Source: Edaphobacter modestus
GTDB taxonomy: Bacteria > Acidobacteriota > Terriglobia > Terriglobales > Acidobacteriaceae
Assembly: GCF_004217555.1 (NCBI RefSeq)
Contig: NZ_SHKW01000001.1
Coordinates: forward strand, 2,170,001-2,234,000
Direction: 5' to 3'
DNA length: 64,000 nucleotides
A model generated the notes under the pieces. The model saw only the letters and a program-made list of their open reading frames with translations. It did no database searches and had not been told where the DNA came from. The position numbers and the translations under genes were made by a program. Shown piece after piece: positions 39,825 through 48,178 of this stretch; within the stretch, counting starts at the first letter, position 1, and each line of letters opens with the position of its first letter.

Positions 39825-40043
39825 CGTAAACCAAACAAAACAGGGAACATTAATCTGCCGATTGGTTTACGTCATTTCGCTAAAATAGAACCAGACAAGA
39901 AAGAAGACTCCAGCATGGGTCCGATTAAACCCTTGTTTTTCAATATTTTAAGATATAAACCCTTTATTTGTAATATTTTACGGCCATAGTTCTTGCGTAA
40001 ACCACTAATAACAAGCGGTTTATAAAATCAACCAAGGGGGGGG
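39825..40043. repeat. AT-rich patch with inverted and direct repeats
   Basis: CGTAAACCAA at 39825-39834 has its exact reverse complement at 39862-39871, and a further GCGTAAACCA lies at 39995-40004. AAACCCTTGTTTTTCAATAT (then TTTA, 39927-39950) recurs as AAACCCTTTATTTGTAATAT (then TTTA) at 39957-39980, a 30-base period. The patch ends with eight G at 40036-40043. The base composition contrasts sharply with its GC-rich flanks. Confidence 0.65.
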
Positions 40044-40048
40044 TGGGG

Positions 40049-41308
40049 TCATCGCCTGCCGCGCCGCTTCGCAGCTGCCGCTTTCTTCTTCTCTGAAAGC
40101 GGCTCCGGATGCGCATCCATCGGAGGAGTCGACCCAGGCTCGATCACTCGACGCAGCAGGTTCCCTTCCAGTCGATACGTCTTCAGATTGGTCTTCATCG
40201 GAACCATGGCACCGGTGACCGGATCCGGAATCACCACCGGAGCGTCCGCCGACAGCACACGATAGCTGAACGTCGGGGCCTCGGCCATCGACACCGGAGC
40301 CTTCCCGTAGGGATCCTTCGCCATCCTGATCTCGACCGGGAGATAGCCTTCAATGTTTCGTTCTCGGAAGCCGGTCTCGTACCGATGTTTCTTCACATTC
40401 CAGGTAAACACCCGAACCTGGTCGAAGTCATACGGCAAGCCGGCCTTGTAAGGATTCAGCACCGTCACATAGACCGGAACGTTCTTCTCGTCCTGGGGAG
40501 CCTCGGGATCGTTGACCGTCGTCAGCACATAGGCTCCTACGATTCGCTGGCCCTCCGAGTAGCGCGTGATCGCATCGGGAACATCGACGTCCATCATGCG
40601 GCTGTAGAGCCAGCCCATGTTGCCCTTGGAGTCCCGAACCAGCCACCAGTCTTCCATCGCCGGAGGCGCCGGAGGCTCATCGGCAACCGGTGTCTTCGCC
40701 TCCGCAACCGGCTTCGTCGTATTCGCCTTAGGACTCGGAGGAGTCGCCGATGGCCTCACCAGCCGCTGGCCCGGAGGAAGCGGCTTCGGCAGCGTCGCCC
40801 GCTGCAGCAGCTTCAGCTTCTCGCCCTCAATGAGCCGGAACAGGCGATCCGAGTCGCGCCCCGGTTTTGTGTGCAGATACACATCATCCCGGACGACCCC
40901 GTTCGCAATCACAGGATCTCCCTTGTGATCCCGCTTCAAGGCATCGAACTCGTCGTAGATCTCCTGGGAGGCGACAGCCTTCTCATCGATCCAGCCCTGC
41001 TCGCCCTTCGCCGTCTGCACCTTCAGAAATCGGCGGCCCTTCTCGAGAACGATCAGCTTGTCGCCATTCGCCACCGTAGCCGTACGGTTCGAAACCGCCG
41101 CCACGCGATCCCGCAGAAAGGTTTGCTTCGCCGTCACATAAACATTCTCCTTCGCGGGCTTGGGACGAAGCTTGGAACATCCCGCCAGAAAAAAGACCAG
41201 GCAGCAGCTTAGAAAAAGACTCTGCAGCAGCACGCCGTTCCGTCGGCGCCGTTCACCGTTCTGTCCAAGTAAGCAGTAGATAGTTCCGAACTCCGCCGCG
41301 CCGCGCAA
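40049..41308 (-). CDS. SH3-domain lipoprotein
   Basis: Up to 419 residues. A hydrophobic stretch ending in a lipobox (LVFFLAGCSK) points to a lipoprotein. Two bacterial SH3-like segments follow: FLRDRVAAVSNRTATVANGD with GRRFLKVQTAKGEQGWI, and DVYLHTKPGRDSDRLFRLIE with WWLVRDSKGNMGWLYSRMMD. The C-terminal half (YVTVLNPYKAGLPYDFDQVR) is unassigned. SH3 domains of this kind bind cell wall peptides. Start is unclear: TTG 41308 keeps an Arg-rich n-region, GTG 41233 lacks it. Confidence 0.7.
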   Translation of the reverse strand: MRGAAEFGTIYCLLGQNGERRRRNGVLLQSLFLSCCLVFFLAGCSKLRPKPAKENVYVTAKQTFLRDRVAAVSNRTATVANGDKLIVLEKGRRFLKVQTAKGEQGWIDEKAVASQEIYDEFDALKRDHKGDPVIANGVVRDDVYLHTKPGRDSDRLFRLIEGEKLKLLQRATLPKPLPPGQRLVRPSATPPSPKANTTKPVAEAKTPVADEPPAPPAMEDWWLVRDSKGNMGWLYSRMMDVDVPDAITRYSEGQRIVGAYVLTTVNDPEAPQDEKNVPVYVTVLNPYKAGLPYDFDQVRVFTWNVKKHRYETGFRERNIEGYLPVEIRMAKDPYGKAPVSMAEAPTFSYRVLSADAPVVIPDPVTGAMVPMKTNLKTYRLEGNLLRRVIEPGSTPPMDAHPEPLSEKKKAAAAKRRGRR

Positions 41309-41399
41309 GGCAGCACCTCTTCCATAGTACCGACACTGCGATCCATCCCCTCCGGCCGCTCGTGAAATCGGAGAGCTGTTACCCCCTGAGGCAACCTGC

Positions 41400-42575
41400 T
41401 CAGTGCGTCAGAGCAATCTGTGTAACGTTGGTGGGATCGGTATCCGTAGCCGTGCTCGTCGTCAGATTCAGTTTGCCCAGCGTCGTCGCATCGAAGCTGT
41501 ACAGAGAAAGATCTGGGTTTCCGCCATTGGCTCCCGCCAGCAGGTAAGTTCCACTCGAATCCGCCCCCAGCGAATTGACCTGCAGCCCGCTGGTGATCGG
41601 AAACCCCGAGATCGCCGTCAATGCCCCCGCACCGATGGTATAGCCCGATATGGTTCCATCCGTACGGTTCGCGGCATAGAGGTACTTCCCGGTCTTGTCC
41701 AACGCAATGGAAAACGGACGATTCCCCGCCGCGAATGGCGACCCTGCAATCGCAGTCAAAACGCCACCACCACCGATCGTGTATACCGCGATGCCGCCGT
41801 TGGTTCCGGCGCGAGCGATATAGAGATATGTCCCCGTGCTGTCGGTTGCCAATGCGTTATCACTCGTGCTCGCAGAGTTCAGCTGCAGCGCTTGGTTGGC
41901 GTAAGTTAAAGTTCCTGACGTTGTGTTCAGGGTAAACACACGGTCTCCCCCCGTGCCCAACGCACAAAACACAAGATTGCCTGTTGGCGAGACCTTCACC
42001 ATCTGCGGGACCATGGTGCCGGTCAGGGCCGGAAGGGGTTGGGGGGTCAAGGCCGACAGACCACCCGAAGATGCGTCGATCTGAAATTCATCCAAATTAC
42101 TCTGTTGCAGATCCAGACCGAACAGCCATTGTCCATCCGGAGATATATCCAGTGACGCGACGCTGATAACCACCCCATTATTCAGCGCCGTTAACGAACC
42201 ATCCGAGTTGATGGCATAAACATTGATTGAGCTCGGTCCAGCCACATAGAGAAACGCATTGTTGGGTGAGACGATGGCCGCGAGAGGCTGAAACTGGACA
42301 GCCATTGGGGAATTCGGGACCGGAGTCAATGTCCCGTTGGCAATGGTGAAGCCGGCAATCGAACCTGTCGTTGTGTTCGCACCTGCCGTTGCATTCATAA
42401 CGTAGACACGACTGGTGCTTGTTCCACCGCCGCCATCATCGCCTCCGCTGTTGTCCGGAGGAACGAAAAAATTGCCGCACCCTACTGTAGTCGCCATTAG
42501 CGAAAGAATCAGGATTCGCGTTCCCTGCAGCCAGCGCTTTGCCTCTCTCGTCCTCAACCTCTTGCTCCCCTGCAT
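41400..42575 (-). CDS. lactonase-like beta-propeller lipoprotein
   Basis: A 391-residue exported lipoprotein starting at ATG 42575. A signal with Arg/Lys then a hydrophobic stretch (ILILSLMATTVGC) and a lipobox Cys are followed by a Gly-rich linker. The rest is a seven-bladed propeller of the lactonase (Pfam Lactonase/YVTN) kind; repeats include PLAAIVSPNNAFLYVAGPSS, SLDISPDGQWLFGLD, ALATDSTGTYLYIARAG, SIALDKTGKYLYAANRTDGT and SLGADSSGTYLLAGANG. 6-phosphogluconolactonase activity is unlikely given its surface location. Divergent from the M28 peptidase. Confidence 0.78.
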   Translation of the reverse strand: MQGSKRLRTREAKRWLQGTRILILSLMATTVGCGNFFVPPDNSGGDDGGGGTSTSRVYVMNATAGANTTTGSIAGFTIANGTLTPVPNSPMAVQFQPLAAIVSPNNAFLYVAGPSSINVYAINSDGSLTALNNGVVISVASLDISPDGQWLFGLDLQQSNLDEFQIDASSGGLSALTPQPLPALTGTMVPQMVKVSPTGNLVFCALGTGGDRVFTLNTTSGTLTYANQALQLNSASTSDNALATDSTGTYLYIARAGTNGGIAVYTIGGGGVLTAIAGSPFAAGNRPFSIALDKTGKYLYAANRTDGTISGYTIGAGALTAISGFPITSGLQVNSLGADSSGTYLLAGANGGNPDLSLYSFDATTLGKLNLTTSTATDTDPTNVTQIALTH

Positions 42576-42615
42576 TGTTGCTGTTTCAACAATACCCTCA
42601 TCTATAATCGCCGGC

Positions 42616-43680
42616 ATGCTGGCAGACAGATGCATGTACTTTCGCACGGCAACAGCACTTGTTTGTTTTCTTCTGATCACCGGACAGCAACCTGCCCATT
42701 CCTTCGACTCTCCACAGACAAAAACGACAGCCGCAACCGCGTCCCTGGAACGGGAGGTTCATGCGGACATGAACTTCCTCGCCGACGACGAGTTGCACGG
42801 CCGCGGCTCAGCCACACGCGATGAGCACATCGCCGCTCTCTTTGCCGCCTCGCAGCTCCAGACCCTCGGCCTCGAGCCCGGTGGAGACAATGGAACCTAC
42901 ATCCAAAAAGCGGCGCTTCCCAGTCCGCTTTCGCCACAGCTGCAACAACGCCTCTCAAAATTCGAAAACACTCCGCGCACCGAGACCTGGAACGCAATCG
43001 GTATTCTCCGCGGCACTGCCGCTCCGGAGGAGGTCCTCCTGCTCAGCGCGCATCTCGATCATCTCGGCGTAGCAGCCGACGACAAGGGCGACTCCATCTA
43101 CAACGGGGCCGACGATGACGCCTCGGGAACGACAGCCGTACTCACCCTCGCACACCTGCTCGCCTCCGGCAAGCGGCCCAGACGCACGATCGTCTTCGCC
43201 CTCTTCGGCTCCGAAGAGATGGGCGGATTCGGGAACCGCGCCTTTCTCAGCCATCCCCCCATCCCGCTCCCTGAGATCGTCGCCAACCTCGAATTCGAGA
43301 TGATCGGGCGTCCCGATTCTTCCGTGCCCGCGGGCACGCTCTGGCTCACCGGCTTCACCCGCTCCAATCTTGGCCCCGAGCTGGCACGCCACGGAGCCCA
43401 CCTCGTCAACGATCCTCATCCCAAAGAGCTCTTCTTCCAACGCTCCGATAACTATGCGCTCGCACGTCAGGGAATCATCGCCCACACGATCTCGAGCTTT
43501 GGCCTTCATCACGATTACCACAAGCCGTCCGATGAACTTCGAACTATCGACTTTACTCACATGACCAATGCCATCGCGTCGATGATCGCGCCGATCCGCT
43601 GGCTCGCCGATTCGAATTTCAAGCCACAATGGAATCCAGGCGGAAACCCCGGCCAACCTCCGCCCGATTCGAAACATTGA
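42616..43680 (+). CDS. secreted M28 family metallopeptidase
   Basis: About 354 residues with a signal peptide (MYFRTATALVCFLLITGQQP). The M28 zinc site is visible: SAHLDHLG (His, Asp), YNGADDDASGTTAVLTLAHL (bridging Asp), FALFGSEEMGGFGNRAFLSH (catalytic Glu-Glu), EFEMIGRPD (Asp), and the C-terminal HHDYHKPSDEL (His). It is an aminopeptidase-type enzyme with two zinc ions that probably degrades peptides outside the cell. ATG 42616 and ATG 42634 are both possible. A strong terminator follows. Confidence 0.88.
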   Translation: MLADRCMYFRTATALVCFLLITGQQPAHSFDSPQTKTTAATASLEREVHADMNFLADDELHGRGSATRDEHIAALFAASQLQTLGLEPGGDNGTYIQKAALPSPLSPQLQQRLSKFENTPRTETWNAIGILRGTAAPEEVLLLSAHLDHLGVAADDKGDSIYNGADDDASGTTAVLTLAHLLASGKRPRRTIVFALFGSEEMGGFGNRAFLSHPPIPLPEIVANLEFEMIGRPDSSVPAGTLWLTGFTRSNLGPELARHGAHLVNDPHPKELFFQRSDNYALARQGIIAHTISSFGLHHDYHKPSDELRTIDFTHMTNAIASMIAPIRWLADSNFKPQWNPGGNPGQPPPDSKH

Positions 43681-43699
43681 ACTGACCTCAATCAACAAA

Positions 43700-43725
43700 A
43701 AGGCGCGGGCTGAAACCCGCGCCTT
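43700..43725. terminator. bidirectional intrinsic terminator (M28 / ahpD)
   Basis: AAGGCGCGGG (43700-43709) and CCCGCGCCTT (43716-43725) form a perfect 10-bp stem with a six-base loop. AACAAAA precedes it and CCTTTTG follows. It serves both convergent genes. Confidence 0.88.
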
Positions 43726-43747
43726 CCTTTTGCCTCAAGCCCGCTCT

Positions 43748-44311
43748 CTAGGTGAGTGCAGCAACCGGTGTCGGTGCTGCCTTCTCGGAGTCGAGCACCA
43801 CTCCGATGGAGTGAATCACTGACGTCACGCGAATCGCGGCATTGATCAGCTCTTCGGCCGCACCCTTCTCGCGAAGTACCCGCTCGTGCGAATCCACACA
43901 CTTTCCGCACGCGTTCACCGCGCTCACCACCAGGCACCACAACTCGAAGTCCACTGCATCGACGCCATGCCCACGCAGAGCGTTCATCCGCAGACGCGCC
44001 GGAAGCGTCGCATACTTCTCGTTCGTCGTCAGGTGTTGGAACCGGTAGTAGATGTTATTCATTCCCATGATCGCGGTAGCGGCCTTGACCGCATCCAAAG
44101 CCTGCGGCGTCAACCCCGCAGCCTCGGCTTCGGCGATCGCTGCCGCGGTCAACTCGGCATTCCTCGTCGCTATCGCGGAGGCCACCACCGTGCCCCATAG
44201 CTGCTGCGCAGTCAGTTCCGTGTTCTGCTTGACCAGCGAAGAGTAGTTCAGCTTCATGTCCTTCGCATAAGCCGGCAGTCCACCAATCAGATCTTCCATC
44301 GTCATCTTCAT
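43748..44311 (-). CDS. ahpD: alkylhydroperoxidase AhpD-like protein
   Basis: A 187-residue AhpD/carboxymuconolactone decarboxylase family protein starting at ATG 44311 with GAAGGAG upstream. The active site CGKCVDSHERVL has the CxxCxxxH pattern of Mycobacterium tuberculosis AhpD. The AhpC gene lies directly upstream in the same direction, so AhpD probably passes electrons to AhpC in place of AhpF. Length is close to the mycobacterial protein (177). Confidence 0.87.
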   Translation of the reverse strand: MKMTMEDLIGGLPAYAKDMKLNYSSLVKQNTELTAQQLWGTVVASAIATRNAELTAAAIAEAEAAGLTPQALDAVKAATAIMGMNNIYYRFQHLTTNEKYATLPARLRMNALRGHGVDAVDFELWCLVVSAVNACGKCVDSHERVLREKGAAEELINAAIRVTSVIHSIGVVLDSEKAAPTPVAALT

Positions 44312-44383
44312 CGTCTCCTTCCCAATCGGCAAAGGGGGCGCGGACCGCACCGCATCCGCGCCCAGTCTCTTGCCTGGATACAG

Positions 44384-44923
44384 TTAGTTCAGGGTCGCTT
44401 CACCCTTCTGCCAGTTGCAGGGGCACAGCTCGTCGGTCTGGAGAGCGTCAAGGACCCGCAACACCTCCTGCGGATTCCGTCCCACCGACAGATCCGTAAC
44501 ATAGATAAAGCGAATGACATTGTCAGGATCCACCAGGAACGTCGCGCGCTGAGCCACACCAGCCTTCTCGTCCAGGATGCCAAGCTGACCGGAAAGATCG
44601 CGCCTGATATCCGACAACATCGGGAACGGCAGGTCCTTCAGGTCCGCATGATGCGTGCGCCAGGCGGCATGAACAAATTCGTTGTCCGTGCTACCTCCCA
44701 GAATCTGGCAATCACGATCCGCGAACTCGCCATTCAGCTTCCCAAAAGCCGCAATCTCAGTCGGGCAGACGAAGGTAAAGTCCTTCGGCCAGAAGAAATA
44801 GAGCTTCCACTTTCCAGGATAAGAATCGCCCGTGATCGTCTTGAAGGCCTTCGCTTCGTCCTTCTCGATTGAAACAGTAGCAGTTAGCTCAAAATCAGGA
44901 AACTTCTCGCCAATCTGTAGCAT
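44384..44923 (-). CDS. ahpC: peroxiredoxin AhpC
   Basis: A 179-residue 2-Cys peroxiredoxin. The peroxidatic Cys is in DFTFVCPTEIAAFGKLNGEF, with GSTDNEFVHAAWR and LPFPMLSDIRRDLSGQLGIL following. The resolving Cys region reads ELCPCNWQKGEAT. It resembles mycobacterial AhpC and reduces alkyl hydroperoxides, H2O2 and peroxynitrite. It lies upstream of ahpD and downstream of katA behind a strong terminator, so it likely has its own promoter. Confidence 0.92.
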   Translation of the reverse strand: MLQIGEKFPDFELTATVSIEKDEAKAFKTITGDSYPGKWKLYFFWPKDFTFVCPTEIAAFGKLNGEFADRDCQILGGSTDNEFVHAAWRTHHADLKDLPFPMLSDIRRDLSGQLGILDEKAGVAQRATFLVDPDNVIRFIYVTDLSVGRNPQEVLRVLDALQTDELCPCNWQKGEATLN

Positions 44924-45038
44924 GTACAGTAAATCCTCTCAGGGTTGTAGTTATAAAATTTTTCTGCTTCACGGCATCAAAAACCGCGATTAAGCCGGAT
45001 GTCTGATTTTAGCAAAAAAATGCACCCTGCGGAAGAGA

Positions 45039-45049
45039 GTAAATTACTA
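45039..45049. promoter_or_regulatory. palindrome upstream of ahpC
   Basis: AGTAAATTACT is an 11-base palindrome in an AT-rich stretch, about 115 bases before the ahpC start. It may be part of a Fur/PerR-type operator or just AT-rich sequence. Confidence 0.25.
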
Positions 45050-45070
45050 TATCAATCACTTATGATCAAA

Positions 45071-45123
45071 AAATCATGGCGACAGAGAGCACTCTGTCGA
45101 GTCGCTTTCTGTCGCCATGATTT
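45071..45123 (-). terminator. katA terminator with alternative inner hairpin
   Basis: On the minus strand AAATCATGGCGACAGA pairs exactly with TCTGTCGCCATGATTT, a 16-bp stem starting 33 bases after the katA stop and followed by further T residues. Within it CTCTGTCG/CGACAGAG can form a shorter 8-bp hairpin using the same segment, so two structures compete. It is a strong intrinsic terminator separating katA from ahpC. Confidence 0.85.
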
Positions 45124-45155
45124 ATCGCTTGAAGCAGGTGGAACTTAGAAGGAAA

Positions 45156-46652
45156 CTACGCTCCCACTAACTCATCCGCCTTGATGATCTCCTCGATCTT
45201 GCGACCGATCGCTTTGGCTACTCCTTCTCCATACTTCGGGTCGCATTTGTAGAAGTGATTGATCTGCAGATCCTGGATACGCTTCTCCACCTGGCCCAGT
45301 CCGGCAGCGATATTTCCGCATAGCCGCTCCTGCGCATCCGGCGTCATCAGACGGAACAGGTTACCCGGCTGCGTGAAGTAATCCCCATCGTGCTCCCGAT
45401 GGCTGAACCGTCCCACCGTCGAGGAGTTATAGGTAACCTGACGCTCAACATACTTCGGATCCTGCGTCGGGCCACCGAAACTGTTCGGCTCATAGTTCGG
45501 ACCATTGCCGCCATTGCCATCAAAACGCATCGAACCATCGCGGTTGTACGTTGCAAACGGACACTTCGGTGCATTGACCGGAAGCGAGTCGTAGTTCACT
45601 CCAAGACGGTAACGATGCGCATCGGGATAGCTGATCAGCCGGCCCTGCAGCATCTTGTCCGGAGAGAAGCCCATTCCCGGAACGACATTGCGCGGCTCAA
45701 ACGCAGCCTGCTCAACCTCGGCGAAGTAGTTCACCGGATTCCGATTCAGCTCCAGCTCGCCTACCTCAATCAGCGGATAGTCGCCGTGGGGCCAGACCTT
45801 CGTCAGGTCGAACGGATTGATGTGATACGTCTCCGCTTCGGCCTCGGGCATAATCTGCACCTTCACGGCCCACTTGGGAAACTCGCCGCGCTTGATCGAA
45901 TGGAAGAGATCATTCTGTGCATGATCCATATCGACCGACTTCATATGATCGGCCTCTTCGCGGGTGAAGTTCTTGATGCCCTGCTTCGTCTTGAAGTGCC
46001 ACTTGCAGTAAAACAGCTCGCCCTTCGCATTGATCATCGAAAACGTGTGGCTCGAGAACCCATCCATATGACGAAAGCCATCCGGGGTTCCGCGATCGCT
46101 GAACAGAATCGTCACCTGGTGAAGACTCTCGGGAGACAGGCTCCAGAAATCCCACATCATCGTGGGCGACTTCAGGTTCGTTTCCGGATCACGCTTCTGC
46201 GTGTGAATAAAATCACCGAACTTCAGCGGATCACGGATGAAGAACACAGGGGTGTTGTTCCCAACCATGTCCCAGTTTCCCTCTTCGGTGTAAAACTTCA
46301 GCGCAAAGCCGCGCGGATCGCGCTCCGTGTCTGCCGATCCCTTTTCACCACCTACCGTCGAAAACCGGATAAAAGTCGGCGTCTGCTTGCCCACCGTATC
46401 GAACAGCTTCGCCGTCGTGTACCTCGCCATCTCTGGATTTGTAACCGTGAAAGTTCCATAGGCTCCCGAGCCTTTCGCGTGCACCACGCGTTCTGGAATC
46501 CGCTCACGGTTGAAGTGCGCCATCTTCTCGAACAGCAGGAAATCCTCGAAGACGACAGGGCCACGCGGGCCCAGCGTAAGGGAGTTCTGGTTATCACCTA
46601 CCGGCCGGCCTGCGTCGGTCGTCATCACTCTGCTCTTGCGATCCTCAGACAT
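45156..46652 (-). CDS. katA: haem catalase
   Basis: A 498-residue small-subunit clade 3 catalase. The distal His is in [20 protein letters not shown], the distal Asn in [10 protein letters not shown], and the proximal Tyr in [18 protein letters not shown]. The AFNPSNxVPGxG-like motif reads [18 protein letters not shown]. It breaks down H2O2. It begins 37 bases after the perR stop, so perR and katA are likely one transcript ending at the 45071-45123 hairpin. Confidence 0.96.
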   Translation of the reverse strand: MSEDRKSRVMTTDAGRPVGDNQNSLTLGPRGPVVFEDFLLFEKMAHFNRERIPERVVHAKGSGAYGTFTVTNPEMARYTTAKLFDTVGKQTPTFIRFSTVGGEKGSADTERDPRGFALKFYTEEGNWDMVGNNTPVFFIRDPLKFGDFIHTQKRDPETNLKSPTMMWDFWSLSPESLHQVTILFSDRGTPDGFRHMDGFSSHTFSMINAKGELFYCKWHFKTKQGIKNFTREEADHMKSVDMDHAQNDLFHSIKRGEFPKWAVKVQIMPEAEAETYHINPFDLTKVWPHGDYPLIEVGELELNRNPVNYFAEVEQAAFEPRNVVPGMGFSPDKMLQGRLISYPDAHRYRLGVNYDSLPVNAPKCPFATYNRDGSMRFDGNGGNGPNYEPNSFGGPTQDPKYVERQVTYNSSTVGRFSHREHDGDYFTQPGNLFRLMTPDAQERLCGNIAAGLGQVEKRIQDLQINHFYKCDPKYGEGVAKAIGRKIEEIIKADELVGA

Positions 46653-46689
46653 ACATCACCTCGAAAACGAAGCTTGGTTGAACAGCATT

Positions 46690-47121
46690 TCACGAAGCCT
46701 GTTGCTGGCATTTCGCGCACAGGCCAATCACATCGACGGCGTACCGCTCCACCAGAAATCCATCCGGCAGCTTGCGTCGCCTCGGCGCCAGCCCCAGTTC
46801 CTTCTCTCCGATGTCGGCAATTGCTTTGCATCTGGAGCACACCATGTGATGGTGCTCCTCATCATTCATCTCCACCCGCACCGAGCCATGATGCATGCTC
46901 ATCTTGCGGAAGATCCCGCTCTCAACGAACAGATGGATGTTCTTGTATACGGTCGCCAGCGAGATGGCCGGAACCTTCTTCTTCACACGGGCGAAGACCT
47001 CCTCCGGACTGGGGTGGCCTTCCATTCCCTGCATCACCTCGTACAGCACCTGGCGCTGATGGGTCACGGCAAGCCCGTGTTCGGCGCAAAGTTTACGGAA
47101 GTTCGAGGAAGTCTGCTGCAC
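46690..47121 (-). CDS. perR: Fur family peroxide regulator (PerR-like)
   Basis: About 143 residues from a GTG at 47121 (VQQTSSNFRKLCAEHGLAVT). The winged helix reads THQRQVLYEVMQGMEGHPSP; two structural zinc pairs are CSRC and CAKC. The regulatory region HHGSVRVEMNDEEHHHMVC aligns with PerR, with Asp in KAIAD at the PerR Asp104 position and Glu where B. subtilis PerR has Asp85. Linkage to katA, ahpC and ahpD supports peroxide sensing. It may repress itself through 47156-47169. An ATG further upstream at 47199 is open but would overlap the operator. Confidence 0.82.
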   Translation of the reverse strand: MQQTSSNFRKLCAEHGLAVTHQRQVLYEVMQGMEGHPSPEEVFARVKKKVPAISLATVYKNIHLFVESGIFRKMSMHHGSVRVEMNDEEHHHMVCSRCKAIADIGEKELGLAPRRRKLPDGFLVERYAVDVIGLCAKCQQQAS

Positions 47122-47155
47122 GAAGATCAGTCTACTCCAAAGAGAACGATAAAAG

Positions 47156-47169
47156 TTATTATCCAATAA
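47156..47169. promoter_or_regulatory. candidate PerR box
   Basis: TTATT-ATCC-AATAA is a perfect inverted repeat 35 bases before the perR start. It is close to the Fur/PerR type (TTATAATnATTATAA) and would allow autorepression and control of katA in the same transcript. Confidence 0.5.
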
Positions 47170-47343
47170 ATTTGGTTGTCCACAGAAGGCCGCCCGCATT
47201 CCTTTCTATCCTGTCCCTTCCCGAGCCTCCGGGCTCCCCTCAATTCACCCATTTTCAGCCATTTATCCAGCCCTATCCCTCTCTCGCGTTTCAACGCTGC
47301 TATCCTTAGCAACGGGAAAAGTTACAGGAGATATACCAGAATC

Positions 47344-48105
47344 ATGATTGATCTCAAGGGCAAAGTCGCCGTCGTCTTCGGCCTCGCAAACAAGCGCAGT
47401 ATCGCCTGGGGAATCGCCCAGAAGCTCTCCGAAGCCGGCGCCACCCTGGCGATCTGCTATCAGAATGAGCGCCTCCAGCGGGACGCCGAAGCCCTCGCCG
47501 CCGAGCTACCCTCGGCCAAGACCTTCAAGTGCGACGTATCCGTGGATGCCGACATCGACGCCGTCTTTGCCCAGCTCGCCTCTGCGTACGGTAAGCTCGA
47601 TATCCTCGTTCACTCCATAGGCTTCGCGCCCAATATCAAAAATACCGTCCTCGAGACGGCCCGCGAAGACTTCCGCATCGCGCACGACATCAGTGCCTAC
47701 TCGCTCATCGCGCTCGCCCGTGGCGCGGCCCCGCTGATGACCGAAGGCGGCTCCATCCTCACCCTTACCTATTACGGCTCCGAAAAGGTCTTCCCCAACT
47801 ACAACATCATGGGAGTCGCGAAGGCCGCCCTTGAGGCCGCCGTCCGATACCTCGCCGCCGACCTTGGCACCAGGAAGATTCGCGTCAACGCCATCTCCGC
47901 AGGGCCCATCAAGACCCTCGCTGCTCGCGGCATCAGCGACTTCACCAAGATCCTCAATGCTGTGGAAGAACGCGCTCCCCTTCACCGTAACGTCGAAACC
48001 GCCGAGGTTGGTAACGCAGCGCTCTTCCTCGCAAGCGATCTCGCCAGCGGAATCACCGGAGAAGTTACCTTTGTGGACGCCGGCTACAACGTAACCGGAC
48101 TCTAA
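47344..48105 (+). CDS. fabI: enoyl-ACP reductase FabI
   Basis: A 253-residue enoyl-ACP reductase starting at ATG 47344 after an AGGAG. MIDLKGKVAVVFGLANKRSI and AWGIAQKLSEAG form the NADH site; the catalytic Tyr-x6-Lys is in YNIMGVAKAALEAAVRYLA (Tyr and Lys six residues apart), and IRVNAISAGPIKTLAARGIS follows. It reduces the trans-2 double bond in the last step of fatty acid elongation and is the triclosan target. Confidence 0.95.
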   Translation: MIDLKGKVAVVFGLANKRSIAWGIAQKLSEAGATLAICYQNERLQRDAEALAAELPSAKTFKCDVSVDADIDAVFAQLASAYGKLDILVHSIGFAPNIKNTVLETAREDFRIAHDISAYSLIALARGAAPLMTEGGSILTLTYYGSEKVFPNYNIMGVAKAALEAAVRYLAADLGTRKIRVNAISAGPIKTLAARGISDFTKILNAVEERAPLHRNVETAEVGNAALFLASDLASGITGEVTFVDAGYNVTGL

Positions 48106-48120
48106 GGAGCTCTTCAGCAC

Positions 48121-48145
48121 AGGCGAGGCAAAACTCATCTCGCCT
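48121..48145 (+). terminator. weak hairpin after fabI
   Basis: AGGCGAG (48121-48127) and CTCGCCT (48139-48145) form a 7-bp stem with an 11-base loop, 15 bases after the fabI stop. There is no U-tract. Confidence 0.35.
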
Positions 48146-48178
48146 CCGAAGAGAACTCCAGCTTCCGTCCGAATGGCC

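Larger units (their letters stand above)
39395..40048. other. convergent intergenic region rich in repeats
   Basis: This 654-base region lies between two converging genes. It contains a 19-base tandem array (39409-39652), a dispersed 47-base repeat (39668-39714), and an AT-rich patch (39825-40035) with inverted and direct repeats. A 60-codon ORF at 39807-39989 is open but unsupported. Confidence 0.6.

Noticed and set aside
39807..39989. 60-codon ORF in the AT-rich island
   Set aside because: No ribosome binding site and no family match. Reported only as part of the island, not as a gene.
40036..40048. G-quadruplex at the run of G
   Set aside because: Only two G-runs (eight and four) are present close together; not enough to claim a folded quadruplex without a test.
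45390..47309. 639-codon plus-strand ORF opposite katA and perR
   Set aside because: The minus strand has unmistakable catalase and Fur proteins. The plus-strand translation is Arg/His-rich with no domain.
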